64,000 nt of DNA, from contig QANY01013371.1 of the NCBI GenBank assembly GCA_003255025.1, positions 1,323,263 to 1,387,262 of the forward strand, in the 5' to 3' direction. Source of the DNA: Datisca glomerata. Lineage: Eukaryota > Streptophyta > Magnoliopsida > Cucurbitales > Datiscaceae. Shown piece by piece: positions 1 through 11,254 of this stretch. The position numbers were made by a program, and so were the translations under genes. Below the pieces are notes generated by a model, which saw only the letters and a program-made list of their open reading frames with translations, had not been told where the DNA came from and ran no database searches. Position 1 is the first letter of the stretch. Every line of letters starts with the position of its first letter.

Positions 1-253
1 GGAGATGCGGGTACGTGAATTTTATCCGCATAAATTTGACATTTATGACATTTCTTGGCGTACTTGATGCAGTCAGATTCTAGAGTTAACCAATAATATC
101 ATGCTCTCAAGATTTGTTTGGCCATCATATATCCATTAGCATGAACTCCACAAATTCCTTCATGAACTTCCTCTATGATTTGATTCGCTTCCCTTGCATC
201 AACACATCTTAAGAGCATCATATCATGGTTTCTTTTGTAGAGTATTTCACCAT
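1..253 (-). pseudogene. Gypsy integrase, N-terminal zinc-finger part (cut by window edge)
   Basis: The minus-strand translation of the first 250 bases contains EVHEGICGVHANG followed downstream by KKCHKCQIYADKIHVP. This is the HHCC zinc-binding module at the start of plant gypsy integrases. A stop codon lies between the His pair and the Cys pair (around 95), so it is not an intact frame. The DDE core is outside the window. Confidence 0.85.
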
Positions 254-1078
254 TCAAGAGCTCATGGACAATCTTTTAATAGTACATTTATCATTCTCAG
301 AAGCTTTGGATGGATATTCTCCATTCTTTATATACTGCTTGATGTCGTAATACCAAGGTCTTGTGTCTGGCTCTTCTTCAATACTCATACAGTGAGCAGG
401 AAAATCTAGCTTCTCAATTTTTATGGGTTGAACTTCTTCCTTAAAGTCTGCAGCAAACATGGACGCTAGAGTTGACAGCGCATCTGCGATTTGATTATTC
501 TCTTTGGGTATATGGTCAAATGAGATCACTTCAAAAGTTCGGCTTAACTTAGTGACATATTTTTTATAAGGTATTAGCTTAGAGTCTCTAGTTTCCCATT
601 CTCCGTTTAGTTGTCGTATCACCAATAGCGAATCTCCGTACACTCGAAGCTTCTTTATCTTCATATCACAAGCTGCTTGAATTCTCATGGAACATGCCTC
701 ATATTCTGCCACATTATTTGTACAGTTAAAGTATAGTTTTGCCGTGAATGGAAAAAAATTTTCCTTAGGTGATATGATGATTACCCCAATTCCATGTCCT
801 ACATCATTAGATGCACCATCAAATAACATTGTCCACAATTCTTGGTCTGCAGATTCTTCTTCATTTTTGAATATGACTGAAACACTTTCATCGGGGAAAT
901 CAAATTTCATAGGCTCATAATCTTGCATTGGTTGATCTGCTAGATAATCAGCAAGTACGCTTCCTTTTATTATTTTCGTCGTGACATAGACAATATTATA
1001 TTCTGTGAGTAACATTTTCCATTTAGCAATCTGTCCAGAAAGTGATGGCTTTTCAAAGATATACTTGATAGGGTCCAT
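254..1078 (-). pseudogene. Gypsy RNase H domain
   Basis: An open frame of 274 residues with the junction sequence GSVLADYLADQP that links RT to RNase H in Tat-type elements. It is followed by an RNase H fold: LFDGASNDVGHGIGV holds the first catalytic Asp, NNVAEYEA the Glu, VYGDSLLVI the next Asp, and IPKENNQIADALS comes near the end. The motifs look intact, but the frame is separated from RT by stop codons around 1079-1086 and its C-terminal end runs into the broken integrase. Confidence 0.9.
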
Positions 1079-1086
1079 TTTTTAAA

Positions 1087-2451
1087 TTAATCAAGTGGTG
1101 TGGTATAACATGTATTGTCTAAGCCGATGAGCGACCCAGGCCGATGAGCGACCCAGGCCAATGCACAACACGTTTCCTCCAACATCGAATAATTAGCCTT
1201 ATAATTTGTGAACATTTTGCTTAAATAGTATATTGCTTGTTCTTTCCTTCCAGAAGCGTCATGTTGACCAAGTACGCAACCCATGAATTTTTCTGTTACT
1301 GTAAGATACAAAATGAGTGGACGCCCTGAAGTTAGAGGAACAAGTATAGGCGGATTTTGCAAGTATTGCTTGATCTTCTCAAAAACAATTTGACAATCAT
1401 CATTCCATCCTTCTGTATCACTTTTGCGGAGAAGTCTAAAGATAAGTTCACAAGTTGCAGTTAGCTGTGAGATGAAACATGCTATGTAATTTAATCTCCC
1501 CAAGAAACCTCTAACTTCCTTTTGAGTTTGAGGTGGCGGCATATCAATGATGGCTCGAACCTTATTAGGGTCAACTTTTATTCCTTCCTTGCTCACAACA
1601 AAACCAAGTAGTTTCCCTGAAGAAGTTGCGAATGTACATTTTGTCGGGTTAAGCTTTAACTGGAACTTTCTCAACCGTCCAAATAGTTTTTGTAGAGTGA
1701 CTGTATGATCTTCCCCTTGACGTGATTTGACAATCATATCATCAACGTACACTTCGATTTCTTTATGCATCATATCATGAAACAATGTTACCATTGCCCG
1801 CTGGTAAGTCGTGCTTGCATTCTTCAGACCAAATGGCATAACCTTATAACAAAATGTACCCCACAAAGTTATAAAAGTCGTCTTTTCACGATTTTCAGGA
1901 GCCATTTTGATTTGGTTATACCCCGAAAAACTATCCATGAAAGAGAAGGTTGAATGTTCTGCAGTGTTATCTACTAAGATATCGATATGGGGCAATGGAA
2001 AATTATCCTTGGGGCTTGCCCGATTTAAATCTCTATAATCGACACACACCCTTACTTTCCCATTTTTCTTCAGCATTGAGACTATGTTAGCAACCCATTC
2101 AGGGTATTTTTCTACTTCTAGAAAACCCGCATCTACTTGCTTTTTAACTTTTTCTTTGATCTGTACCAGCATGTCTGATTTCATTTTCCTTAACTTTTGT
2201 CGCGCTGGTTTACTTTCGGGCATAAGTGGCAAATGATAAACCACAATATCAGTGTCTAGACCTGACATATCTTGGTAAGACCATGTAAAGACGTCAATAT
2301 ACTCTTTAAGTAAGTCAATTAATTCTCGGCGGCCTTGACTTCTCATAGAAGTGCCGATTTGGACCTCTTTCGTCTCTCCATCCAATCCCAAATTTATCAC
2401 CTCCGTTAACTCTTCATATGGTTGAGTTTTTTTTTCATCTTCCTCTACCAT
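1087..2451 (-). pseudogene. Gypsy reverse transcriptase domain
   Basis: An open frame of 454 residues. VCVDYRDLNRASPKDNFPLP is the finger/palm motif, FMDSFSGYNQIKM contains the first catalytic Asp, MPFGLKNASTTYQRAM follows, and EVYVDDMIVKS is the YVDD active site. The thumb and connection motif GFLGRLNYIACFISQLT follows. Upstream residues (about 20-90) include ELIDLLKEYIDVFTWSYQDM, typical of the linker before RT in these elements. The reading frame ends at 1087 in a short repeat (GGCCGATGAGCGACCCA duplicated near 1121-1157), which separates it from RNase H. Confidence 0.93.
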
Positions 2452-2658
2452 TTTTTACATTTTCGGAGATGCTTCGAAATTATCCTCGTTTCTTTCATCT
2501 GACTCTACGCCGAGAATGAGATTGTCAAAGTTGTTGCTTATGCTCTTGTTTTCAAAATCACCGTTCTCGAACTCTTAAAAATTCTTGAGAAGCACTGGTA
2601 GCTCGGTGACGTCCCAATTGTTAAGTTCATGATCTGAATCGTATCGAGAAACCAAGTC

Positions 2659-3213
2659 CTATGTACTTGAACTTGATGATTTTCCCAGGATTGCGGATAT
2701 TGAAAGCTCGGCGATATCATCTTCAAGGTTGTACTGCTCTACTATAACCAGTTCTTCGAATGAAATTCCCCCACTTCTAAAGGATTTAGAAATATGGGGT
2801 ATGATTGCCATTTCCACATCGAATTCCCTATTTTCAAGCCTAGCAATCATATTTTCTTTCTTTTGAGCTTCCACTCTCCCTCTATCAGCCTTAGTCGGTC
2901 TATATCCAAGTCCAAACCTTTGCTCATTCTTGTCCCAGTCGATTAACTTATTTATGCCTTGATGCTCCCTCCCGAGTCCCTTACCTGGCTGGTATCTCCC
3001 TTTTATCATCAACCTTGCAACCATCTGAGATGCTTTTGATAGGTTTAGCGTTGGAGAGGGTTTCCCACTAGCAACAAACGTGGTGTTCGCAATCTCAAAT
3101 GATCGAAATGAGCATTCGAATGCTTCTTCTGCTGCCTCGACATATGGCATGGTGGCTGGCTTGGATACCAATAAATCTTCTTCCCCATATATACAAATGA
3201 GTTTATGATCCAC
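2659..3213 (-). pseudogene. G-patch-like segment between protease and RT of the gypsy element
   Basis: The translation includes MIKGRYQPGKGLGREHQGINK, a G-patch-like stretch rich in conserved glycines, then RFGLGYRPTKADR. Ogre/Tat polyproteins from eudicots often carry such a glycine-rich segment between protease and RT; the name rests on resemblance only. The region between this frame and RT (2452-2658) holds stops. Ogre elements are known for a spliced intron in pol, so part of that gap could be intronic, but I see no decisive splice pair. Confidence 0.65.
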
Positions 3214-3347
3214 TATGAATTTCAGCTTCTAATGTAAGAAAGAAGGTACCGCCCCAACAGAGTGAATCCATGGTCGACCCAAAAGGAAACTGTACGCTGG
3301 ATTTATGTCCATCACTTGGAAACAATATTGAATAGGCATGGTCCGAT

Positions 3348-4294
3348 TCAAATAGGTATCTCTTTGTCTCCGATTACTTCTCTTCGGGTACCGTCGAATG
3401 CTCTTACTATCATCATGCTCGGCCGCATATGTGTCACGTTCACTGGGAGCTTTGCTAGTGTGGATCTTGGCATTACATTTAGAGATAAGCCGTTATCAAT
3501 CAATACTTTTGCAACAATATAATCCCTACATTTTACAGATATATGTAAAACTTTTGTGTGCCCGGTACCATCGGCCGGGATTTCATCATCTGTGAAAGTG
3601 ATAAAATTCAGTGCGGTAATATTTCTCACAATTCCACTCAACTTCTCCACCGTAATGTCATGACAGACATATGCTTGATTCAAAACCTTCAATAATGCTT
3701 GGCGATGTGATTCAGAATTCAGAAAGAGTGACAGTAAAGATATGCGAGCATGTAAGCGATTAAGTTGTTCAATCACCTTATACTCGCTTTGCCTGATGAG
3801 CTTCAAAAATTCACATACTTCTTCTTCAGACACTGCTCTTTCTTTCTCCGTACCTCTTATTATATATGGGTCTATCACTTGGCCGTCATGCATTTCTCCT
3901 TGGAATTCATGACCATTGTCACCTTCTTTAGCCTTCCCTTTCCTTTGCCTTTCAAACACATTACTTTTATCCGTTTTCAAAACTTCCGGCATGCAGCATC
4001 TGCCACTCCTCGTCATCCCATCTACTCCCGAAATATTAGTTATGGGGAGATCGAGGTCAGACGGATTTAGCTCTTGAGTTTTGTCGTTACCATTTGTAAT
4101 AACCTCATATCCGTCGTCCATGGTACTGCTCTTGAATCTTTGTAAGCGAACGCACCTGATATTTGAATGGTGATAGGCATCGGAGCATAAGACGTAGTGA
4201 TGTGAGTTGACTTTTCCTCGTAATGTATTTTGAGAGATTCTGGGATATAGGACGACATTTCAACATTAACTTCAGATGATTCTTTAGTTATCAC
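3348..4294 (-). pseudogene. Gypsy aspartic protease region
   Basis: Two overlapping frames (4294-4067 and 4121-3348) cover the gag-protease junction and protease. The active-site line reads VLIDNGLSLNVMPRSTLAKL. The usual D-S/T-G is replaced by DNG, as is common in Tat/Ogre protease relatives, so this alone does not prove inactivity. The preceding segment, LNFITFTDDEIPADGTGHTKVLHISVKC in two parts, is typical upstream sequence. A frame change near 4070-4120 breaks continuity. Confidence 0.8.
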
Positions 4295-4330
4295 GAGGAC
4301 AAAAGAGTCATCTTCCTGGTATTCCCTTTC

Positions 4331-6270
4331 TCATTTATGACTTATAATAAGTATCTTTGCATCCAACAACTTTTGCACTTCCTTTTTAAAATCAGCACAT
4401 TCCTCAATTGTATGCTCTGTCACCTTCTTATGAAACAAACAATCGAAGTCATGCATAGGCTTCCTAGAAACGCCCTCATCCTCTGAGCGTGTTGGGTAGG
4501 TGTACCCTGCTCTAGAAAGAAGATGGAAAAGTGTTTCCATTGACGTGCTCACATCTTCCACATCCCTCTTTCCATATGAAAAATATTCCTCATTGCATTT
4601 ACGGCGGGATTCCCATAATTTGGTAGAGGGTTGGAATTGATATCTGGATTCCCAATAGCCTTTTTGAAATTCAACCATCTAGCATTGATCAGTGCATGTA
4701 CTCTACCTTTTAATGCCGTGCAATTCTCAATCGAATATCCCACTGCCCCAGTATGATACTCACAGTGAACAATCGGATCATACCACCTTGGGTATGGTGG
4801 TTATAAAGGTTCATAAGGAATTGGCACCAATTGATTATTCCGTACCAATTGAGGTAAGAGTACTGTATATGATATGGGGATTGGATCATATTGGATAAAA
4901 CATTGATTATTTCTATTTTCCTTCAGAGGCTGATCAGTCTGACCAACATTTTGCTGGTGAGCCGGTGGTCTGAAACCGGGTCTTGGGTTGTTTTGAAACG
5001 TTGATTGTTGAGAGTGATAATTGTACAAAATTTGTGAGGTATTAGCCACATATGATGTCATAGACTTGGGTCATTCCCCATACTTTGAAAATCCTAATCT
5101 CGGCTTCACAGCTTGTGAGGACGCCCGGAATTGATCATTTACACATCCCCTTTTTTTCGCTTCAAGGAGGCCCCTTTTTTTACTGACGATGTATCTGATA
5201 TGATTTCCAAAATTCTTCCATTCTTTATCCCATACTCAATCCTTTCACCGATCACTATGATGTCAGAGAAGTTGTTTGAAGCGTTTCCAATCATTCTGTC
5301 ATAAAATAGAGGTCTTCAGGTGTTAATAAACATCACAGCCATCTCCTTGTCTGACAATGTGGGGTGTACCTGAGCAGCTAATTCCCTCCACCTTTGTGCA
5401 TATTCTTTAAAGCCTTTTGTAGGCTTTTTCTACATCCTTTGTAAGTCCAAACGATCAGGGGCTATGTTTATGTTGTACTTATATTGTCTTAAAAAGCATC
5501 TGCTAGATCTTTCCACCTTCGAATATGTTGGTTATCCAATTGGATATACCAACGAGATGCGGCCCCATCAGGCTATCTTGAAAGAAATGAATCAGCAGCT
5601 TATCATCATTTGCACAAGCAGCCATTTTTCTGCAGTACATAATAAGGTGACTTCTGGGGCACGTACTACCATCATATTTTTCAAACTCAGGTAGTTTGAA
5701 TTTATGTGAGATGTTCACATCAGGGACCAAACATAATTGGGTGGCATCAATGGTACCATATACATCAGTTCCTTCAATAGCACGTAATCTCTCCTCCAGA
5801 AAGTCCAATTTATCTTTCGATCGTGGGTCGTCACTTGGCTTGGTAATAGGCTTCTGCATCTTTGGGTCATCAACATCGGTTATGATGATTGGCTCATTAA
5901 TGAGTTCACCTTGTGGAGTGAAAGCTTGGTTGTGACCACATGCCATCGCGGATGGGTTGTACCCAGTTTTCCATGTCTGCATTGTTTCCTGAACATTTGG
6001 AAATGGATGATGCTGGATATTTATCGGTGGTGAAGCATGCTGAAACTGGTTAACCTGATGACGTTGATAAGTTGGAGTGAACCCAGGAGGGTCAAGTGGA
6101 GTATCGTTTGGCAGTTGATTTTGTCATGATTGAGCCCCTTACGGATTTTCAAAACAGGCATTTCCCTTACTTGCGACGAGGAGTTCGAGGACTTGAGCCA
6201 TTTGCTCTTTTAGCTCCCTAATCTCCTCCTTCATTTCCTCTTGTGATTGCTCTCTTTCTTGCTCGTCCAT
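4331..6270 (-). pseudogene. Gypsy gag polyprotein, broken into several frames
   Basis: The likely start is the ATG at 6270-6268, giving MDEQEREQSQEEMKEE with a short charged coiled coil. The gag core appears at 5982-5503, with FKLPEFEKYDGSTCPRSHL and DDKLLIHFFQDSL, the classic plant gypsy gag signature. Later pieces at 5061-4801, 4743-4549 and 4678-4331 give a Pro/Gln-rich stretch, then IENCTALKGRVHALINA and HTIEECADFKKEVQKLLDA, which match the gag C-terminal region. At least four frameshifts or stops separate these blocks. Confidence 0.85.
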
Positions 6271-6576
6271 GACCCTAACTCGAGCTCAAGTTCGATAGGG
6301 ATGTTGAAGTTGTCGGGCTATTTTTGGAAAATTTCTTTAAAATAAATAAATATAAAGCAATGAGATGTAGATTTTTGCTAATAAAAAGAAGAAATGATGA
6401 GAGTAAATTTATGCATGAGAAATGATACTGCGCAAAGTGAAAGTTCTAAAGTAATCAATTTCTTTCAATTAGTAGAGCCATCTACTATATTTGAGTATGT
6501 AGAAGTCAATTACCTTACTTCATAACATGAGTTCATACAAAACGACCAAAATGACCCAAATCCCGGTTGACTTCTT

Positions 6577-8504
6577 TCAAAAACTTAGACAAGTTCTCCC
6601 CATTAGGATGGATGGGCAAGACATTTCTCTTAAAAAATGAAGCTTAGTCTGCCAAATTGCCCGCTCTCGAAGCCATGCCTTTAAGCCATTCCACAACCTG
6701 CCTAGATCGTTGTCGAATCGGTTGTACTCTTGTTGTAGCAACTGATAATAATATCTCAATATATCGACATTAGCATCATTGTTTCTTGTTAACTTCTCTG
6801 CCACGTTTTGATAAATTCTAACTTGGTGCTCAAGGCTTGCGATGACTTTCAATAATTCTTCAGAATCATTTTTTGACTTGGTCTTCTTAACTTTTTGATT
6901 CTCTAAATCAACTTACAAATTATCAACGATTCATCATAATGCGTCATATTGCTCTTCTAACTCGACGATGTACGCATTTTTCTTATCAACAGTTCCCTTC
7001 ACCTCTTATAGAATTTTTCGTACCAGTTTATTTTTCCTCTCTAACTTCATGATTTGATACTCTTGTTCGTAGATTACCCCTCGCAAGTTCTCATTGTCTT
7101 CCGCCATCTTTCAAACTCTGAGTTTTTTCGCTTTAGATACGTCTGATCCTCAACCTTATTTCTTAACTCTTTAAGTCGTTCTTCAGCTTCGATTCTGTGT
7201 TTCTCAGACAAATTCGCCTCGACTGCTAGTCGTCTATTTTCTCTTAAGAGGGCTAGAACTTTTTGACGCTCCTCATATAACTCATCTAGATCCTCCTTTT
7301 TAGCAATATTTTGATGAAATTCCAGTGATTTGGCTGATGGTACATCCTCAACTGGTAAGGCAATAATTATTTTGTTTCTACTCTTAAGCCATGCTTCATA
7401 CTCCTTTGTGCAGTTCATGCGATTCTTCTCATTTCGCATCCTTCTTGTTCTTTTCCAAGCTCCAATCAGTTGCTGTAGTTTTTGTTCAATTTCTTGAGAA
7501 TCATAACTAACTTCAATATCCTTCAATGCATGCGTGGTGGGGATAAATTGTCTCATGTATAATTGACGGAGTGCCATTAGTGGAGCATAACTAGTACAAC
7601 CACATGGTCCCGAGAGCGGAACCCATTGAAAATCACCACATTTGTAGATCATTGGTGATAACGGCATCCAATGGGCTTTCCACATAACATTCTCATATTT
7701 CCATTTGGCCATTCTAAATTCTGCAATAGGGATCCTCGTCTTCATCCATGAACTTGAGAACTTAACTTGAGGACATTTGAAATCTAATGGACATTTTAAA
7801 TGGCTGAGAATCCAAATACACAAAAGAGTTGAATAGCCGATGAACTTTCATTTTTCAGACACTCGGATGTGATTCAAAGAACGGATAGTCTCAGCGAGAA
7901 TTGAGATAACAGGGTTAACACCATGTTTGACTTGAAGGAACATTTTTATCACTTTATCATCCATATAACCTTGGATCTTTGGAAATAACACGGTGCCATA
8001 AATACACAGAGCATAAAGAGTCATGCCCTTATCCTCCTTCAAGAAATTTTGGGTGAGATCTAGGAGGTAATCCAACGGCACACTCATTTCCCCCTTTAAC
8101 TTTCAACCTTTTCTCAATTTCAGACGCATGCACAGTACCCAAGAGCTTAGACAAAGCTCTCTTCAATGTGAGCTTTTTGTCATAGTTATAAACTTTGTCT
8201 GCATTTTGCAACGGGACATTCAGTAGTGCTTGATATTCTTCAATTGTGGGAGTAAGATCGATTATTCTGAAGGTGTAACATCTATAATGAGGATCCCAGA
8301 AATACATTAAAGCTTCAAGGACGGGAATGCTGACTACAATATACAACAGATAAGCAAGTCAATGCGTGAGAACTTTATCTTAGTGATTGATGGTAGAAGA
8401 ACATCGTCTTCCTTTTTCAGACAATCTCCTTTATGTTTCTGTGATTCCTCTGACCATTGGGCTACCGTAACTTGATATTCTATCACACTCAAAGTGGGAG
8501 TCAT
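6577..8504 (-). pseudogene. Ogre-type ORF1, plant-mobile-domain-like (DUF7745-like) protein
   Basis: The probable ATG is 8504-8502 (MTPTLSVIEYQVT). The conserved core FWDPHYRCYTFRIIDLTPTIEEYQALL at 8346-8029 resembles the aminotransferase-like plant mobile domain. It continues in other frames at 8087-7848 (LTLYALCIYG-like region, read GMTLYALCIYGTVLFP) and 7823-7074 (WVPLSGPCGCTSYAPLMALRQ, then a long Glu/Arg/Lys-rich coiled coil). A last piece is at 6852-6577. Two or more frameshifts inactivate it. It lies between the primer site and gag, where Ogre elements carry an extra ORF. Its function is unknown in the family; the domain name is my recognition by pattern. Confidence 0.75.
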
Positions 8505-9119
8505 GGTCTCTAAAATATGAATGAATTGAATACTTCTTTACAATCTCATTACGCAGCATGATGCATGTATGCAAAACAAAAAGATGAAGTTAGAAGCGAA
8601 ACAATGAAGAAAAGACATGTTTAAGTGACACAAGACATATATACATGCACAAAATTAATCATGATTTCAATAGAAATCTAACGTTGGTCATGATGTGGGC
8701 TCTAAAAACATAATACATGTGTGGTTGTGCTCTAAAAATCTCTTAATAGGATCTCAAGTTGCCCACACTGTTATCTGAATAGAATAACAGGGGGCCCCAA
8801 ACGGTATCCCGAAAGGGTCGACCTGAGTGAGAACTTTCATGAGTCTGCACGGGAACCTCAATTCCACGAAGGCATTCCACTACTCATTCTTGTTAATCCT
8901 AAAGAAAAAGCCCAGGTATGGGACTAGTATAGGTGTGTGAATATTAGGAATTATGCAAACAAACATACATCTAAAAATAAACTTTGTACAACTATAAGCA
9001 TGAAAAAGAAAAATAATGAATCAAATAAACAAACAAAGAGCCATATAAGAAGGACAACATGTGATAAATTTTTAGCTTGACTCTCTATCGATCTAAAAAT
9101 CGGTTAGACCAATTGCGTC
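8505..9119 (-). other. Untranslated leader of the Ogre-type element
   Basis: No coding frame is recognisable. The stretch lies between the primer site and ORF1 and corresponds to the 5' leader of the element's genomic RNA. Confidence 0.6.
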
Positions 9120-9138
9120 CCCAGTGGAGTCGCCAAAC
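9120..9138 (-). other. Primer-binding site, tRNA-Arg type
   Basis: The minus strand reads TTTGGCGACTCCACTGGGGA directly after the LTR end TTGTGACA. TGGCGACTCCACTGGGGAC is the tRNA-Arg primer site described for Ogre-type elements. It fixes both the strand and the inner LTR boundary. Confidence 0.85.
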
Positions 9139-11112
9139 TGTCACAACGTGCGCGCAACGCAAAACGACGATTAAAAAATCATTTTTTGAAGGAAAAAAGA
9201 AATTTGGAGTCACCACCAATCATTTCAGGGTGTGATTGGTCACCCAATTTTAATATAAAAATTTTGGTCTACGAAAACTCAAAGTTGGTTCGGGAGTCGT
9301 TTGTCTGTGGAGAATGTATTAACACTCCACAACACCCATTATAAAATGATTACCAAATTTAATCAAATGCTATCCAATTTTTTTAATTTAAGGCAAATGT
9401 TAAAGAGATTCATTTTTGAATGTCCCATTTGATACATTTCGTATCATAAAAATGAACAAAATAAATTACTTTTAATGGATGGTTCAAAGATCATTGAAAA
9501 ATTATTTTTTTGTATTCTTATATCTTTTTAAATCAAAGCATTATTAGAGTTATTCTCGGTATCCCAAGAATAATTCCTCACATCAGTAGTTCAAGAAGTT
9601 TGATATCCCGAAAATTTCAAAGTCCATCGTTGGCTTTGTTTAGTGAAAATTAAATAATGGAAGTAACAAAATCTAAATCTAATTGTTAAAATTATAATCC
9701 ACACATACATGAACATTAATTATAATAATAAGGGAATAATGCAAGAATCGCATTATAAGCATGATGATACAAGAATGCTAAATAAATAAACATGTAAAGG
9801 AAATAAATGTTAATAATTACAACAAAAGGGAAGTAAAAGAATAGAGATAAAGTTATAGAATGTCAAATTATAGAAAACATAAAATGTTGAGATTATATAA
9901 AACATGCATAAAAAGCAACAATGCAAGCATAAAGTAAAAACAATACTATGTAATAAATGAAAGAAAAAAATTAAAAAAAACATATATATATATATATATA
10001 AAGGGCAAAAGCGGCAACAGAGGAAGACTTTTCACTATTGCTTTTTTTTATAATATAATATATTATAATATAATATAATAGTAATAATAATAATATTATT
10101 ATTAAATAAATAAAGAAATTGAAAGAAAAATGATGAAAACAAATAATAGATTTTTTTTAAACATAAATATGCCCATTTTTTTATTTTTGACTACTTAGTC
10201 TATTAATTACCATTTTTTTTCCTTCCCTCATTAGTCATTGCTAATCAAAGAGTAAAGTGGATGATCATGGATGATAATTAGTTCAAATAAATGTCACAAA
10301 ATGATAAGCATAGTATTTTAAAAAGAAAAGACTTGTAGGAAAATTGAAAATTTCAAAACTTAGATATTTGCATAATCTTGTATAGAGGTTTTACTCTCTA
10401 TTTTATGCATTGTTATGTGTGAAAAATTATCCTAGGGGATCTTTGCATCAAATGTACACGTTCAACCCATTAAAAGGTTGATTCACATTGGGTTAATTTT
10501 TTCACCCCTCAAAAACTTTATCATCATCCTCATTAATTGAGTTGATGACAAAGACATCTCATTATCCAACTTGTAAAGAAATCATCAATGCATAAAATTA
10601 AAAGGTTAAGATTTAAAGGAGGAGAAATGATAAATAATGAACAATCCACTTATGTATGAAAAAATACAAAATATATCAACTACATGAATATGAAGAATAG
10701 ATATGAACAAAATATATTATGAGCAAATGTATCAAATATTTAAGCTACATTGAGAAAAAGAATGGAAGAAGATGAAAATAATAGAAGTGTAGAACCTCTT
10801 CCTCTCTCTAAAATCACCTCTCTTTCTCATTCCAACCCCTCTTTCTCACTCTAAAAAAATGACTTCCTTTTTTTCACTCCAAAGAGACCCCCCTTAAGTG
10901 AAGACATAATCCCTATTTATAGCCAAAATTAGGGTTTGCCTTTTTTCTTTTAGTCTTTTTTCAATTTTTATTTTTTAGTCATTGGACCACTTTTCTTATT
11001 TTAGTATTGGATTAGTTTTCAAATTATACATATAGTCTTGGATTATTATATGAGTCAAAATATAAAGTATGTATATTTAATGTATTAGACCGGATAAAAT
11101 ATGGTATCTACA
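9139..11112 (-). repeat. 5' LTR of the Ogre-type element
   Basis: On the minus strand the LTR starts TGTAGATACCATATTTTATC (from 11112) and ends GTTGTGACA (9139), giving TG...CA termini and a length near 1.97 kb. It contains AT-rich runs, a TA microsatellite near 9980-10000 and a T-rich, CTCT-rich block near 10800-10870. A minus-strand CTATAAATAG-like box (about 10913-10922) could be its promoter. The partner LTR is outside the window, so age cannot be estimated. Confidence 0.85.
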
Positions 11113-11254
11113 AGATTAAATAAAAGTAATTATTCATGTAAGCAATTGATAAATAATAAAAGTAACAACCAACCATAATAGACGGTGAACAGTTTAATTA
11201 TGTAGATAAATTAAGTAAACAGTAAATATCTCCACTAGGTTTAGCTCTAATAAA

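Larger units (their letters stand above)
1..11112 (-). mobile_element. Ogre/Tat-type Ty3/gypsy retrotransposon, 5' part, decayed
   Basis: Read on the minus strand the order is LTR (11112-9139), primer-binding site, ORF1, gag, protease, G-patch segment, reverse transcriptase, RNase H and the zinc-finger start of integrase. An extra ORF before gag and the order RT-RNase H-integrase are typical of the Ogre/Tat group of chromoviral-unrelated gypsy elements. The LTR begins TGTAGATACC and the primer site reads TGGCGACTCCACTGGGGAC, both familiar from this group. The rest of integrase and the 3' LTR lie left of the window. Frames are broken in ORF1, gag and between the pol domains, so the copy is dead. 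Confidence 0.9.

Noticed and set aside
3348..4121. Protease inactive because DSG/DTG is replaced by DNG
   Set aside because: DNG is a usual variant in this group of plant gypsy elements, so it is not evidence of a broken active site by itself.
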